Positions 45,390 through 53,833 of a DNA stretch of 64,000 bases are shown piece after piece. The position numbers and the translations under genes were made by a program. Source of the DNA: Verrucomicrobiaceae bacterium (lineage in GTDB: Bacteria; Verrucomicrobiota; Verrucomicrobiia; Verrucomicrobiales; Akkermansiaceae); contig JAIXOR010000021.1 of the NCBI GenBank assembly GCA_027486655.1, positions 124,001-188,000 of the forward strand. The letters are read 5' to 3'. How positions within the stretch are numbered: the stretch's first letter is position 1; each line of letters starts with the position of its first letter. The notes under the pieces are model-generated. The model made no database searches. It saw only the letters and a program-made list of their open reading frames with translations, and was not told where the DNA came from.

Positions 45390-45971
45390 TCAGTCCCCGG
45401 CGGAGTCGATGCCCATGCGGCGGAGCGAGTCGGCGAGGCCGTTGAGAAGGTGGTGGAGTTTGTAGCCGACGTTGCCCACGGAGAGGCCGGTGCGTTGGCT
45501 GATCTGGTCGTATTTGAGGTTTTCCCGGTATTTGAGCTGAATGAGCTGGCGGTCGGCGGGGGAGAGTTCGGAAACGAGGAGCTGGAGGGTGCCCAGGGTT
45601 TCCATGCGGCCGAGGGCCAGGGCGGGGCCTGGGGACTCGGCGGCGATCTCGTCCATGGTGTCGGTGTGGTTTTCGCGTTGGTGGTCGCGGAGGTGGTTGA
45701 GCGAAAGGTTTCGCACGGCACGGAACAACCAGGCGCGGGGATTGGCGACATCCTCCCAGTGGGCGTGGAGTTTGAGAAAAGCCTCCTGCACCAGGTCCTC
45801 CGCTGCCTCCCGCTGGCCGACGAGGCCGAAGGCGAAGCGCAGCAACGGCGATTCCTCCGCCTCGAAGACCTGCCGGAGTGTGGGTTTGTCCTCCATGGGC
45901 GTTCGGGACGGGGTCACCGGCGGGTGGCCGGCTTCAGCCATGGGAATCACTCTGACGGCTCGGGTTTCCAT
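45390..45971 (-). CDS. ECF-type RNA polymerase sigma factor
   Basis: 193 residues in the longest frame; ATGs at 45941 and 45896 are also plausible, since no strong ribosome-binding site decides. Region 2 (LLRFAFGLVGQREAAEDLVQEAFLKLH, RAWLFRAVRNLSLNHLRD) and region 4 (LSPADRQLIQLKYRENLKYDQISQRTGLSVGNVGYKL) are clear; region 3 is missing, as in ECF factors. Located directly before the anti-sigma/VWA gene and the giant protein, it most likely controls this operon and others. Region 4's helix-turn-helix SVGNVGYKLHH is canonical. Confidence 0.9.
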   Translation of the reverse strand: METRAVRVIPMAEAGHPPVTPSRTPMEDKPTLRQVFEAEESPLLRFAFGLVGQREAAEDLVQEAFLKLHAHWEDVANPRAWLFRAVRNLSLNHLRDHQRENHTDTMDEIAAESPGPALALGRMETLGTLQLLVSELSPADRQLIQLKYRENLKYDQISQRTGLSVGNVGYKLHHLLNGLADSLRRMGIDSAGD

Positions 45972-46176
45972 GAATCGGCGGCTGGGGCTTCATGCGTTTC
46001 ATGGGGGAAGACACGGCAGTCCGGGAATCCTTGGAAAATTTTTCCCGAAAAGCGAGAAATCCGTCCGCATTTACGGGAAATACCCAACGGGGTGATGGAC
46101 GCGCCGCGGCGGATCCGCTAGATCTGCGCCCGCAACCCGGATTCCGCCGGGCAAAAACCATCCGAAAAATCCATCC

Positions 46177-47367
46177 ATGAATCCCTTACTCGGCGTCATT
46201 TTCCACTGGCTCGGCGGCCTGGCCTCCGGCTCCTTCTACGTGCCCTACAAAGGGGTGAAAAAGTGGTCCTGGGAGACCTACTGGCTCGTGGGAGGTGTGT
46301 TCTCCTGGATCATCTGCCCGTGGTTTTTCGCCTCGATCCTCACCAAGGACGTGGTCGGCGTGCTCCGCAGCCAAGAGGCGTCCACCCTGGGCTGGACCTA
46401 CTTGTTTGGCATGCTGTGGGGTTTTGGCGGCCTCACCTTCGGCCTGGCGATGCGCTACCTCGGGATGTCGCTCGGCATGGGCGTCGCCCTTGGATACTGC
46501 GCGGCCTTCGGCACCCTGCTGCCGCCCATCCTCAAGACCTTCATGCCGGATATCCCGGTCGCCGAATCCATCGGGCAGATCGCAGCCACCCTCCCCGGCA
46601 AGATCACGCTCGCGGGTGTCGCGGTCTGCATCCTCGGCATCGGCATCGCCGCGCTGGCGGGTGCCACCAAGGAAAAGGAAATGCCCGCTGAGGAAAAACA
46701 GAAGTCGGTGAAGGAGTTCGACTTCAAGAAAGGCCTTCTCGTGGCGACCTTCTCGGGCGTGATGAGCTCCTGCTTCAGCTTCGGCCTCACCGCGGGCGAG
46801 CCGATCGGAAAAGCCTCCGTCCTGGCCGGCACCGATGACCTCTGGTCCGGACTGCCCAGCCTCATCGTCGTGATGTTCGGCGGCTTCACCACCAACTTCG
46901 TGTGGTGCGTGCTGCTCAATTTGAAAAACAAGACCGGCTATCAATACCTTGCCTCCCACGCCCGTCCGGAGCACGCCGGACTGGTGGCCAGCGGTGGCGA
47001 CCACGGCGGCGGCGGCGGCCCGGCGGTGAAGATCGACAAGGAGGATCTCCGCATCCCGATGCTTGGAAACTATTTCTTCTCCGCCCTCGCCGGCACCACC
47101 TGGTACTTCCAGTTCTTCTTCTACTCGATGGGCCACATCCGCATGGGTGGCTCGGATCCCGAAGGGTTCGGCTTCTCCTCATGGACGCTCCACATGGCCT
47201 CCATCATCATCTTCTCCACGATGTGGGGCTGGATTTTCCACGAATGGAAGGGCTCCAGCAAGAAGGCCCACGGACTCATCGCCGCGGGCATCATCGCGCT
47301 CATTCTCTCGACCGTGATCATCGGCTACGGCACCTACCTGAAGGGTGCCGGCGGTGGCGGGCATTGA
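46177..47367 (+). CDS. rhaT: L-rhamnose/proton symporter RhaT
   Basis: 396 residues with about ten membrane helices, the DMT-like RhaT layout. The start NPLLGVIFHWLGGLASGSFYVPYKGVKKWSWE and the block GLTFGLAMRYLGMSLGMGVALGYCAAFGTLLPPI are highly typical. RhaT imports L-rhamnose with a proton. A charged loop with GGDHGGGGGP (about 275-290) is longer than usual. No rhamnose catabolic genes (rhaA, rhaB, rhaD) are in the window, so substrate range could be wider. The gene is divergent from the sigma factor. Confidence 0.88.
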   Translation: MNPLLGVIFHWLGGLASGSFYVPYKGVKKWSWETYWLVGGVFSWIICPWFFASILTKDVVGVLRSQEASTLGWTYLFGMLWGFGGLTFGLAMRYLGMSLGMGVALGYCAAFGTLLPPILKTFMPDIPVAESIGQIAATLPGKITLAGVAVCILGIGIAALAGATKEKEMPAEEKQKSVKEFDFKKGLLVATFSGVMSSCFSFGLTAGEPIGKASVLAGTDDLWSGLPSLIVVMFGGFTTNFVWCVLLNLKNKTGYQYLASHARPEHAGLVASGGDHGGGGGPAVKIDKEDLRIPMLGNYFFSALAGTTWYFQFFFYSMGHIRMGGSDPEGFGFSSWTLHMASIIIFSTMWGWIFHEWKGSSKKAHGLIAAGIIALILSTVIIGYGTYLKGAGGGGH

Positions 47368-47389
47368 TCCGGGCAGGCTTCCAATCATC

Positions 47390-47426
47390 GGGAGAATTTC
47401 CACGTTTCATTCGCGGGAATTCTCCC
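47390..47426 (+). terminator. Hairpin between rhaT and hflK
   Basis: GGGAGAATTTCC / GGGAATTCTCCC pair over 11 of 12 positions with a 13-nt loop, 22 bp past the rhaT stop. There is no T-tract after it, so it may be a weak terminator, an attenuator or a processing signal. Confidence 0.4.
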
Positions 47427-47481
47427 TAGCATGGCATCCATCCGCGGGGCGAATCGCGTCGCGGAATCACGGAACGCCATC

Positions 47482-48456
47482 ATGAAACCGCCTCCCCTGG
47501 ACAGCAAGATCACCTTCATCCGCCCGCAGTTCCGCTTTCCCTTCCGCTGGATCCTCGCCGCCGTCGGTGGCATTTTCCTGCTGATGGGGGCCCTCTCCAG
47601 CTTTTTCACGGTGAGCCCGGAGTCCGTGGCCATCGTCCAACGCTTCGGGAAATACCACTACACGGCCAATCCGGGGCTCCATTTCAAGCTGCCCTACGGC
47701 ATCGACACCGCGAAGATCCTGCCGATCCGCCGGCAGCTCAAGCTGGAGTTCGGCTTCGGCACTCCCAATGCCACCAACCCGGACCAAAGCGGAGACGAGC
47801 CGGATAAGGAACGTGACATGGTGACCGGCGACCTGAACGCCGCCCAGGTGGAATGGATCCTTCAATACAGCATCACGGACCCGCAGCGCTACCTCTTCAA
47901 AGTCCGCAACCCCGGGTCCACCCTGCGCGACCTCACCGAGTCGGTGATGTGCGAGGTCATCGGCGACCGCAGCGTGGATGAAGTGCTGACCATCGGCCGC
48001 ACCTCGATCGAGGTGGAGTCGCTGAGGAAACTCACCGCGGTGCTCAAGCAGATCGACATGGGCGTCTCCGCCGAGCAGATCCAGCTCAAGAACGTGCACC
48101 CGCCAGGGCCGGTGCAGCGGTCCTTCGATGAAGTGAACCGAGCCCAACAGGACCGCGAGACCGCCATCAACCAGGCCAACGGCGAATACAACCGCGTGAT
48201 CCCGAAGGCAAAGGGCCTCGCCGATCAGCGGATCTCCGGGGCGGAAGGTTACGCCGTGCAGCGGGTGAACGAGGCACAGGGCGATGTGGCGCGTTTCAAG
48301 GAGTTGCTCGCCCAGTATGAGAAGGCTCCGGACATCACCAAGCGCCGTCTCTATCTGGAAACCATGAACGAGGTGCTCCCCAAGCTGGGGCCCAAGATCA
48401 TCATCGATGAGGATGCCAAGCAGTTCCTTCCGCTCATGAACCTCAACAGCAAGTGA
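47482..48456 (+). CDS. hflK: HflK, SPFH/band 7 membrane protease modulator
   Basis: 324 residues from ATG 47482; the frame is open to 47431 but that part is not typical. One membrane helix (about 23-43) is followed by the band 7 domain (SPESVAIVQRFGKYHY, about 45-230) and a coiled-coil end with the HflK-type RAQQDRETAINQANGEYNRVIPKAKG. With HflC it forms a large ring that encloses and controls the FtsH protease. It is 28 bp upstream of hflC on the same strand; ftsH is not in the window. Confidence 0.85.
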   Translation: MKPPPLDSKITFIRPQFRFPFRWILAAVGGIFLLMGALSSFFTVSPESVAIVQRFGKYHYTANPGLHFKLPYGIDTAKILPIRRQLKLEFGFGTPNATNPDQSGDEPDKERDMVTGDLNAAQVEWILQYSITDPQRYLFKVRNPGSTLRDLTESVMCEVIGDRSVDEVLTIGRTSIEVESLRKLTAVLKQIDMGVSAEQIQLKNVHPPGPVQRSFDEVNRAQQDRETAINQANGEYNRVIPKAKGLADQRISGAEGYAVQRVNEAQGDVARFKELLAQYEKAPDITKRRLYLETMNEVLPKLGPKIIIDEDAKQFLPLMNLNSK

Positions 48457-48484
48457 GCCCGCGGCCCGCACCCAGACCCCAGCC

Positions 48485-49459
48485 ATGAAGACGATTCTTT
48501 TCTCCATCCTCGCGCTTGGCGCGTTCATCCTGATCTCCAGCAGCACCTACACCGTGGACCAGGCCGAGCAGGTGTTCATCACCGAGTTCGGCAAACCGGT
48601 GGGCGGAGCGATCAACGCGGACCCCGCGAAGAACGAGGCCGGCCTGCATTTCAAAAAACCCTTCATCCAGCAGGTGAACCGGATCGAGAAACGCATTCTC
48701 GAATGGGACGGCCCGGCCACCGAGATGCCAACCCGCGACAAGCTCTACATCACCGTGGACAACTTCGCCCGCTGGCGCATCTCGGACCCCAAGACCTACT
48801 TTGAAAAACTCCGCGACGAACGCAGCGCGCTGTCCCGGCTGGACGACATCATCGGCAGCGAGACCCGCAATGTCATCGCCGCCCATGACCTCATCGAAGT
48901 GATCCGCAGCGAAAAGGACCGCAAGCCGGAACGCGATGAAACGCTGGCCGCCGCAGACGCCACCCTGGGCACTCTGCCGCCCATCCGCTTCGGCCGCAGC
49001 ACGCTCAACGACCAGATCCTCAAAGCCGCCCAGCCGAAGGTCCTCTCATGGGGCATCGAACTGCTCGACGTGCGCTTCAAGCGCATCAACTACAAGTCCG
49101 GCGTGATCGAGAAAATCTACAGCCGCATGGCCTCGGAGCGCGAGCAGATCGCCGAACGCTTCCGCTCGGAAGGCGCCGGCGAGGCCGCCAAGATCCTCGG
49201 CCGCAAGGAACGGGATCTGAGTTTGATCGAATCCACCGCCTACCGCAAGGAGCAGGAGATCCGCGGCAAGGCGGACGCCGAGGCCACCGGCATCTATGCC
49301 AGCGCCTACAGCACCAGCCCGGTGGCGGCGGATTTCTATCAGTTCATGAAGACGCTGGAAACCTATCAGAAAACCCTGGGCAAGGACACCACCGCCGTCC
49401 TCACCTCGGACAGCGAGCTCTTCCACCTCTTCAAACGCATCGGCCCGAAGACCGAGTGA
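48485..49459 (+). CDS. hflC: HflC, SPFH/band 7 membrane protease modulator
   Basis: 324 residues. An N-terminal membrane helix (ILFSILALGAFILISSS), the band 7 domain (VDQAEQVFITEFGKPVG to about 210) and the HflC signature RFKRINYKSGVIEKIYSRMASEREQIAERFRSEG (about 195-230), followed by a coiled coil and the end YQKTLGKDTTAVLTSDSELF. HflC partners HflK to regulate FtsH. The end of the gene is 19 bp from the stop of the opposing dnaB gene. Confidence 0.9.
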   Translation: MKTILFSILALGAFILISSSTYTVDQAEQVFITEFGKPVGGAINADPAKNEAGLHFKKPFIQQVNRIEKRILEWDGPATEMPTRDKLYITVDNFARWRISDPKTYFEKLRDERSALSRLDDIIGSETRNVIAAHDLIEVIRSEKDRKPERDETLAAADATLGTLPPIRFGRSTLNDQILKAAQPKVLSWGIELLDVRFKRINYKSGVIEKIYSRMASEREQIAERFRSEGAGEAAKILGRKERDLSLIESTAYRKEQEIRGKADAEATGIYASAYSTSPVAADFYQFMKTLETYQKTLGKDTTAVLTSDSELFHLFKRIGPKTE

Positions 49460-49477
49460 ACCGCGCCCCGGCGTGGC

Positions 49478-50926
49478 TCACGCGCCCTCTTCGCGGGCCG
49501 GCGGACCGGTTTCGAAGCGCATCAGGTCCGCAATGAAGGTGAGCGGCACATCGCCCGTTTCGCCGTTCCGGTTCTTGGCGAGCACGAGGTTTGCCTTGCC
49601 TTCCTCGGCCTGCCTTTCCTCGTCGTTTTCGGCGTAGTAGGCCGTCCGGTAAAGCAGGCCCACCATGTCGGCATCCTGCTCGATGGCTCCGGATTCCCGG
49701 AGGTCGGACATGCGCGGCACACCGAGGCTCTTGCCGGTCCGCCCTTCCGGCCCCCGGTTGAGCTGGGCGAGAATGAGGATCGGCAGGCTCAGTTCCTTGG
49801 CCAGGCCCTTGATGCCCGCCGAGATTTCCGCAATTTCCCGCTCGCGCGAGTTTTCCGCCTGCTTGGTGCGGGACTTCATCAGCTGGAGGTAGTCAATCGC
49901 GATGAACTGGATGTTCTCATCCCGCTTCTTTCGGCGGGCCTTGGCACGGAGTTCGTTGATCGAGATGCCCGGGGTGTCGTCCACGAACAACTTCGCCTGG
50001 GTGATCTCCGCCGCCGCCCGCTGGATGCGCTGCAAGTCGCCCTTGTTCGGCTTGTAGCCCCGGGAAATCTGGCTCATCGCATACCGCGCCCGCGAAAACA
50101 GCAGACGCTGGACGATCTGGAACGAACTCATTTCGCAGGAAAAGACCATCGTCGGCTTGGCGAGATCCACGCAGATGTGCTCGACGATGTTCATCATGAA
50201 CGAGGTCTTGCCCATCGAGGGACGCGCGGCGACGACGAACATTTCCCCGGGTTTCAGTCCGCTGCACTTGCGATCCAGTTCCTCGTAGCCGGTGGAGAAC
50301 CCCTGGGCTCCCTTTTCCCCGGCGAGCAACGCCTGGAACTGTTCGAGCACTTCCTCGATGGACTGCTTGATGGTGGGTGCCTTGCTGGTCTCCGAGCCTT
50401 CGCGGATGGCGAGGATCTTGGCCTCCACCGAATCGAGCAGCGAGGCCACCTCATCCGGCGCATCGTAGGCCTGGGCAATGGCCTCGTTGGAGTTCTGGAT
50501 GATCGAGCGGAGGACGAACTTGTCCTTCACATGCAGCAAGTGATGCCGGAAATGCCCCGGACTCGGCGCGTAGGTGTAAAGATCGGTGAGTGCGGCGGGA
50601 CCGCCCACCCGGTCGAGCAGGCCTTTGTCTAACAGACGCTGCACGAGCGACACCAGCTCCACCTCCTGGCCGGCCTCGAAGAGCTCTATCAGAAACCCGA
50701 ACAAGGTCGAATGCGCGGGCAGATAGAAGTGCTCCTTGGTGAGCTTTTCCTCGATGGCCACGCCGATGTATTCCTGCGGATCCTGGAGCATCGATGAAAG
50801 CAGGCTCTTCTCCGGCCCCAGGGCGTGGGGCAGGGCGCGCGTCACGTCATCGGCGGTCTGGCCGGCCTGTTGGAGGGAAGGCGATGCGGGTGCGGGATTG
50901 GGAGCTGGTTTCAGATCGGCGGCCAT
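49478..50926 (-). CDS. dnaB: Replicative DNA helicase DnaB
   Basis: 482 residues from ATG 50926. The frame stays open on the minus strand to 52129, but that part is an antisense shadow of the ROK gene. The N-terminal helical domain (LPHALGPEKSLLSSMLQDP, about 30-140) binds primase. The RecA-like motor has Walker A in ARPSMGKTSFMMNI (about 233-246), Walker B FIAIDYLQLM and the arginine-finger region. It unwinds DNA at the fork in the 5'-3' direction. It is transcribed away from the ROK-dtd-carA gene row. Confidence 0.95.
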   Translation of the reverse strand: MAADLKPAPNPAPASPSLQQAGQTADDVTRALPHALGPEKSLLSSMLQDPQEYIGVAIEEKLTKEHFYLPAHSTLFGFLIELFEAGQEVELVSLVQRLLDKGLLDRVGGPAALTDLYTYAPSPGHFRHHLLHVKDKFVLRSIIQNSNEAIAQAYDAPDEVASLLDSVEAKILAIREGSETSKAPTIKQSIEEVLEQFQALLAGEKGAQGFSTGYEELDRKCSGLKPGEMFVVAARPSMGKTSFMMNIVEHICVDLAKPTMVFSCEMSSFQIVQRLLFSRARYAMSQISRGYKPNKGDLQRIQRAAAEITQAKLFVDDTPGISINELRAKARRKKRDENIQFIAIDYLQLMKSRTKQAENSREREIAEISAGIKGLAKELSLPILILAQLNRGPEGRTGKSLGVPRMSDLRESGAIEQDADMVGLLYRTAYYAENDEERQAEEGKANLVLAKNRNGETGDVPLTFIADLMRFETGPPAREEGA

Positions 50927-51109
50927 GTCGGGCGGACAGCATGGCAAAGTCCCGCCCGGCAGGTCAATGGTGGCAGTGTGTGGAAAGGTTGTGAACAACC
51001 GTGAACCGATTCGCGACATCTCACGGAAGTGCCCGGCTATCGCTTGCCGTCGCCCGCGCCGCCTGCTAACGCTCGCCACGCGATTTTCCCAACCCCATCC
51101 CCTACTCCC

Positions 51110-52135
51110 ATGAAAACACACTTCGCCGGACTCGATATCGGAGGCTCCACCATCAAATGCATGCTCGTCGATGCCGCCGGAGAAGCCGCCGGTCCCATCG
51201 TCGAGGTGAAAAGCCACGTGAAGGAAGGATTCCGCAAGACCTTCGGCCAGCTCAACGAGGCCATGTCCGCGCTTGCCGCCAATGCAGGGATCTCGGTGGA
51301 GGAAATCGCAGCCGTCGGACTCGACGTCCCCGCACCCTGCTCCAACGGCGTGGTCTGGGGCCGCGCGAATCTCGCAGAAGACTGGGTGGGCACCGACATC
51401 CGCGGCGAGTTTTCCAAAGCCACGGGCAAGCCGGTGTTCATGACCAACGATTGCAACGCCGCGGCCTTCGGCGAGTGGATGTACCGGCCCGAGCACAATG
51501 GCGGCCTGCTCTACGTCGCCCCGGGCACCGGTCTTGGCGGCGGTCTGGTCCTGCCCGGCGGCGTGCTTTATGAGGGCTCCAACGGCCTCGCTCTGGAAGT
51601 CGGCGACCTTTCGGTGCCGCGCTTCGAGGATGGGGACCTCCCCCTCGACGGCCGTGGACGCAAGGGCTGCCTCGAAGGCTGGGTCTCGCTCATGGCGCTC
51701 CGCCGCCAACTCGGAAAAGCCATTTCCGCTCCCGAAAACGCCTCCCACCCGCTCGCCCAGTCCCCCGCTCCCATCGAGGAAAAAGCCTTCCAGCTCCGCG
51801 ATTTCGCGGAAAAAGGCGATCCCCTCGCCCTCTCCATTTTCGCGCTTCAGGCCAATGTCCTTGGTCATGGCCTCGGCGACCTCGCCAGCATCCTCGACCC
51901 CGGCCTCATCGCCATCGGCGGCGGACTTTCTGAAACCGGATTCCGCGATTGGTTCATTGGCGAGGTCCGCAAGGGATTTGCCGAGCGCGCCATGGCCCCC
52001 TACCAGAAGTGCCCCATCCCGCCGCACCAGCCCACCACCCTCATCGAGTGGGCCATCGGCGGCGACGGAGCCGCGGCCTACGGCAGCGCCCGCAAGGCCA
52101 TGCAACTTGTCACCGACAGCCGCGGACACGCCTGA
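51110..52135 (+). CDS. ROK-family sugar kinase, probable glucokinase
   Basis: 341 residues from ATG 51110. Phosphate-1 motif GLDIGGSTIK, the sugar-binding FMTNDCNAAAFGEW, the GTGLGGGLVLPGG nucleotide loop, and the ROK signature region around GSNGLALEVGDLSV. The usual ROK zinc-binding CxCGxxGCxE is reduced to GRGRKGCLEG, so zinc-binding cysteines are mostly missing, as in some glucokinases. It phosphorylates glucose or a related sugar with ATP. It is the first gene of a close-set row with dtd, carA, purA, uppS and ppk1. Confidence 0.8.
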   Translation: MKTHFAGLDIGGSTIKCMLVDAAGEAAGPIVEVKSHVKEGFRKTFGQLNEAMSALAANAGISVEEIAAVGLDVPAPCSNGVVWGRANLAEDWVGTDIRGEFSKATGKPVFMTNDCNAAAFGEWMYRPEHNGGLLYVAPGTGLGGGLVLPGGVLYEGSNGLALEVGDLSVPRFEDGDLPLDGRGRKGCLEGWVSLMALRRQLGKAISAPENASHPLAQSPAPIEEKAFQLRDFAEKGDPLALSIFALQANVLGHGLGDLASILDPGLIAIGGGLSETGFRDWFIGEVRKGFAERAMAPYQKCPIPPHQPTTLIEWAIGGDGAAAYGSARKAMQLVTDSRGHA

Positions 52136-52143
52136 TCCGCGCC

Positions 52144-52596
52144 ATGAGGGTCGTCATCCAACGGGTTTCGGAAGCCTCCGTCACCATCGCCGGAGAAACG
52201 ATCTCCAGGATCGGCCCGGGGCTCATGATCCTGCTCGGCATCGAGGAGGCCGACGACGCAACCGACGCCTCCTGGCTCTGCGGGAAGATCGCCAAAATGA
52301 GGGTTTTTTCAGATCCGGACGGGAAAATGAACCTCTCCCTCGCCGAAATCGGCGGCGATGTGCTCGTTGTCAGCCAGTTCACCCTGCACGCCTCCACCCG
52401 CAAGGGGAACCGGCCCTCGTTTCTCCGGGCCGCCCCACCCTCCCATTCCGAGCCGCTTTACGAGGCTTTTTGCGACCTGATGGCCCGGGAAACCGGCCGC
52501 CCCGTCCTCCGCGGCGTCTTCGGCGGCGACATGCAGGTTTCCCTCATCAACGACGGTCCGGTCACCATCCTGATGGATAGCCGGGCGCGGGAGTAA
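52144..52596 (+). CDS. dtd: D-aminoacyl-tRNA deacylase
   Basis: 150 residues, the family length. RVVIQRVSEASVTI at the start, LLVVSQFTLHAST-type core (here VLVVSQFTL) and the Gly-cisPro motif in NDGPVTILMDS near the end are diagnostic. Dtd hydrolyses D-amino acids wrongly attached to tRNA, protecting translation. It starts 8 bp after the ROK gene. Confidence 0.95.
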   Translation: MRVVIQRVSEASVTIAGETISRIGPGLMILLGIEEADDATDASWLCGKIAKMRVFSDPDGKMNLSLAEIGGDVLVVSQFTLHASTRKGNRPSFLRAAPPSHSEPLYEAFCDLMARETGRPVLRGVFGGDMQVSLINDGPVTILMDSRARE

Positions 52597-52642
52597 TCCA
52601 GCGCTTGCATCGCCCCGGGCGGCTGCCTAGCGTTCGCGCGCC

Positions 52643-53794
52643 GTGCCCATCAACGCCATTCTTGCCCTAGAAGACGGACGCTGTTTCGAAGGAACCGCGT
52701 TCGGAGCCACCGGAACCACCACCGGGGAAATCTGCTTCAATACCTCCATGACCGGGTATCAGGAGGTCATCACCGATCCCTCCTACCGCGGCCAGATCGT
52801 CAGCATGACCTACCCGCAGATCGGAAACTATGGGATCAACCCCGAAGACGCCGAATCCCGCGAACCCCACATCCGCGCTTTCGTCATCGGCGAGCTCTGC
52901 GATGTGCCGTCGAACTGGCGCTCCACCCAGACACTTTCCGACTACCTCGCCGCCCACGGCATCCTCGGCATCGAGGGCATCGATACCCGCGCTCTCACCA
53001 AGCATCTCCGCTCGCTCGGTGCCATGCGCGCCTGCGTCACGACCGAGCTGAGCGCCGAGCAGGCCATCGCCGCCGCCAAGGCATCTCCTTCCATGGAAGG
53101 CATGGATTACGTGAAAGAGGTCTCCACCCCATCCGCTTTCCACTGGGAGGCGGAGTCCCGCAACTGGGTGCTGCCTAACACCTCCACCGGAAAACCCGGC
53201 CCCTACGAGGAACTGCCGCCCGCACGCCACCGCATCGTCGCCTACGATTTCGGCATCAAGTTCAACATCCTGCGCCGCCTCCGCCAGGCTGGCTTCGAGG
53301 TCGAGGTCGTGCCCTCCACCACCACCGCCGCGGAAGTCCTCGCCAAAAACCCGGACGGCGTCTTTCTTTCCAACGGCCCCGGCGATCCGGCCGCACTCGG
53401 CTACATCCATGAGGAACTCCGCCAACTCATCGGCAGGAAACCGATCTTCGGCATCTGCCTCGGCAACCAACTCCTCGGCCACGCCTTCGGCGGCAAGACC
53501 TTCAAACTCAAGTTCGGGCACCGCGGCGGCAACCAGCCCGTCAAGGACCTCCGCTCCGGGAAAATCTCCATCACCTCCCAAAACCACGGTTTCGCCGTGG
53601 ACGCGGAGTCCCTCCCGCCGGACGTCGAAGTCACTCACATCAACCTGAACGACGGCACCGTCGAGGGCATGCGCCACAAAACCCACCCCGTCTTCAGCGT
53701 CCAATACCATCCGGAAGCCGCTCCCGGACCCAACGACGCCGCCTACTTCTTCGAGGAGTTCGCCACGCTGATCGACCAACACAAGCAAGCCTGA
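52643..53794 (+). CDS. carA: Carbamoyl-phosphate synthase small subunit (glutaminase)
   Basis: 383 residues starting at a GTG (52643). The N-terminal domain (ALEDGRCFEGTAFGATG, MTGYQEVITDPSY) is typical of CarA. The class I glutamine amidotransferase domain has the nucleophile Cys272 in FGICLGNQLLGHAF, where most CarA read GxCxGHQ; the partner His and Glu lie in VQYHPEAAPGP. CarA releases ammonia from glutamine for CarB. The large subunit gene carB is not adjacent in this window. Confidence 0.93.
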   Translation: MPINAILALEDGRCFEGTAFGATGTTTGEICFNTSMTGYQEVITDPSYRGQIVSMTYPQIGNYGINPEDAESREPHIRAFVIGELCDVPSNWRSTQTLSDYLAAHGILGIEGIDTRALTKHLRSLGAMRACVTTELSAEQAIAAAKASPSMEGMDYVKEVSTPSAFHWEAESRNWVLPNTSTGKPGPYEELPPARHRIVAYDFGIKFNILRRLRQAGFEVEVVPSTTTAAEVLAKNPDGVFLSNGPGDPAALGYIHEELRQLIGRKPIFGICLGNQLLGHAFGGKTFKLKFGHRGGNQPVKDLRSGKISITSQNHGFAVDAESLPPDVEVTHINLNDGTVEGMRHKTHPVFSVQYHPEAAPGPNDAAYFFEEFATLIDQHKQA

Positions 53795-53833
53795 TCGCAT
53801 CTCCGCGTCTCTCGAAACATTCTCTCCTCTTTC

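Noticed and set aside
50927..52129. Upstream extension of dnaB by 401 codons
   Set aside because: The extension is antisense to the ROK kinase and unlike DnaB; the ATG at 50926 gives the family length.
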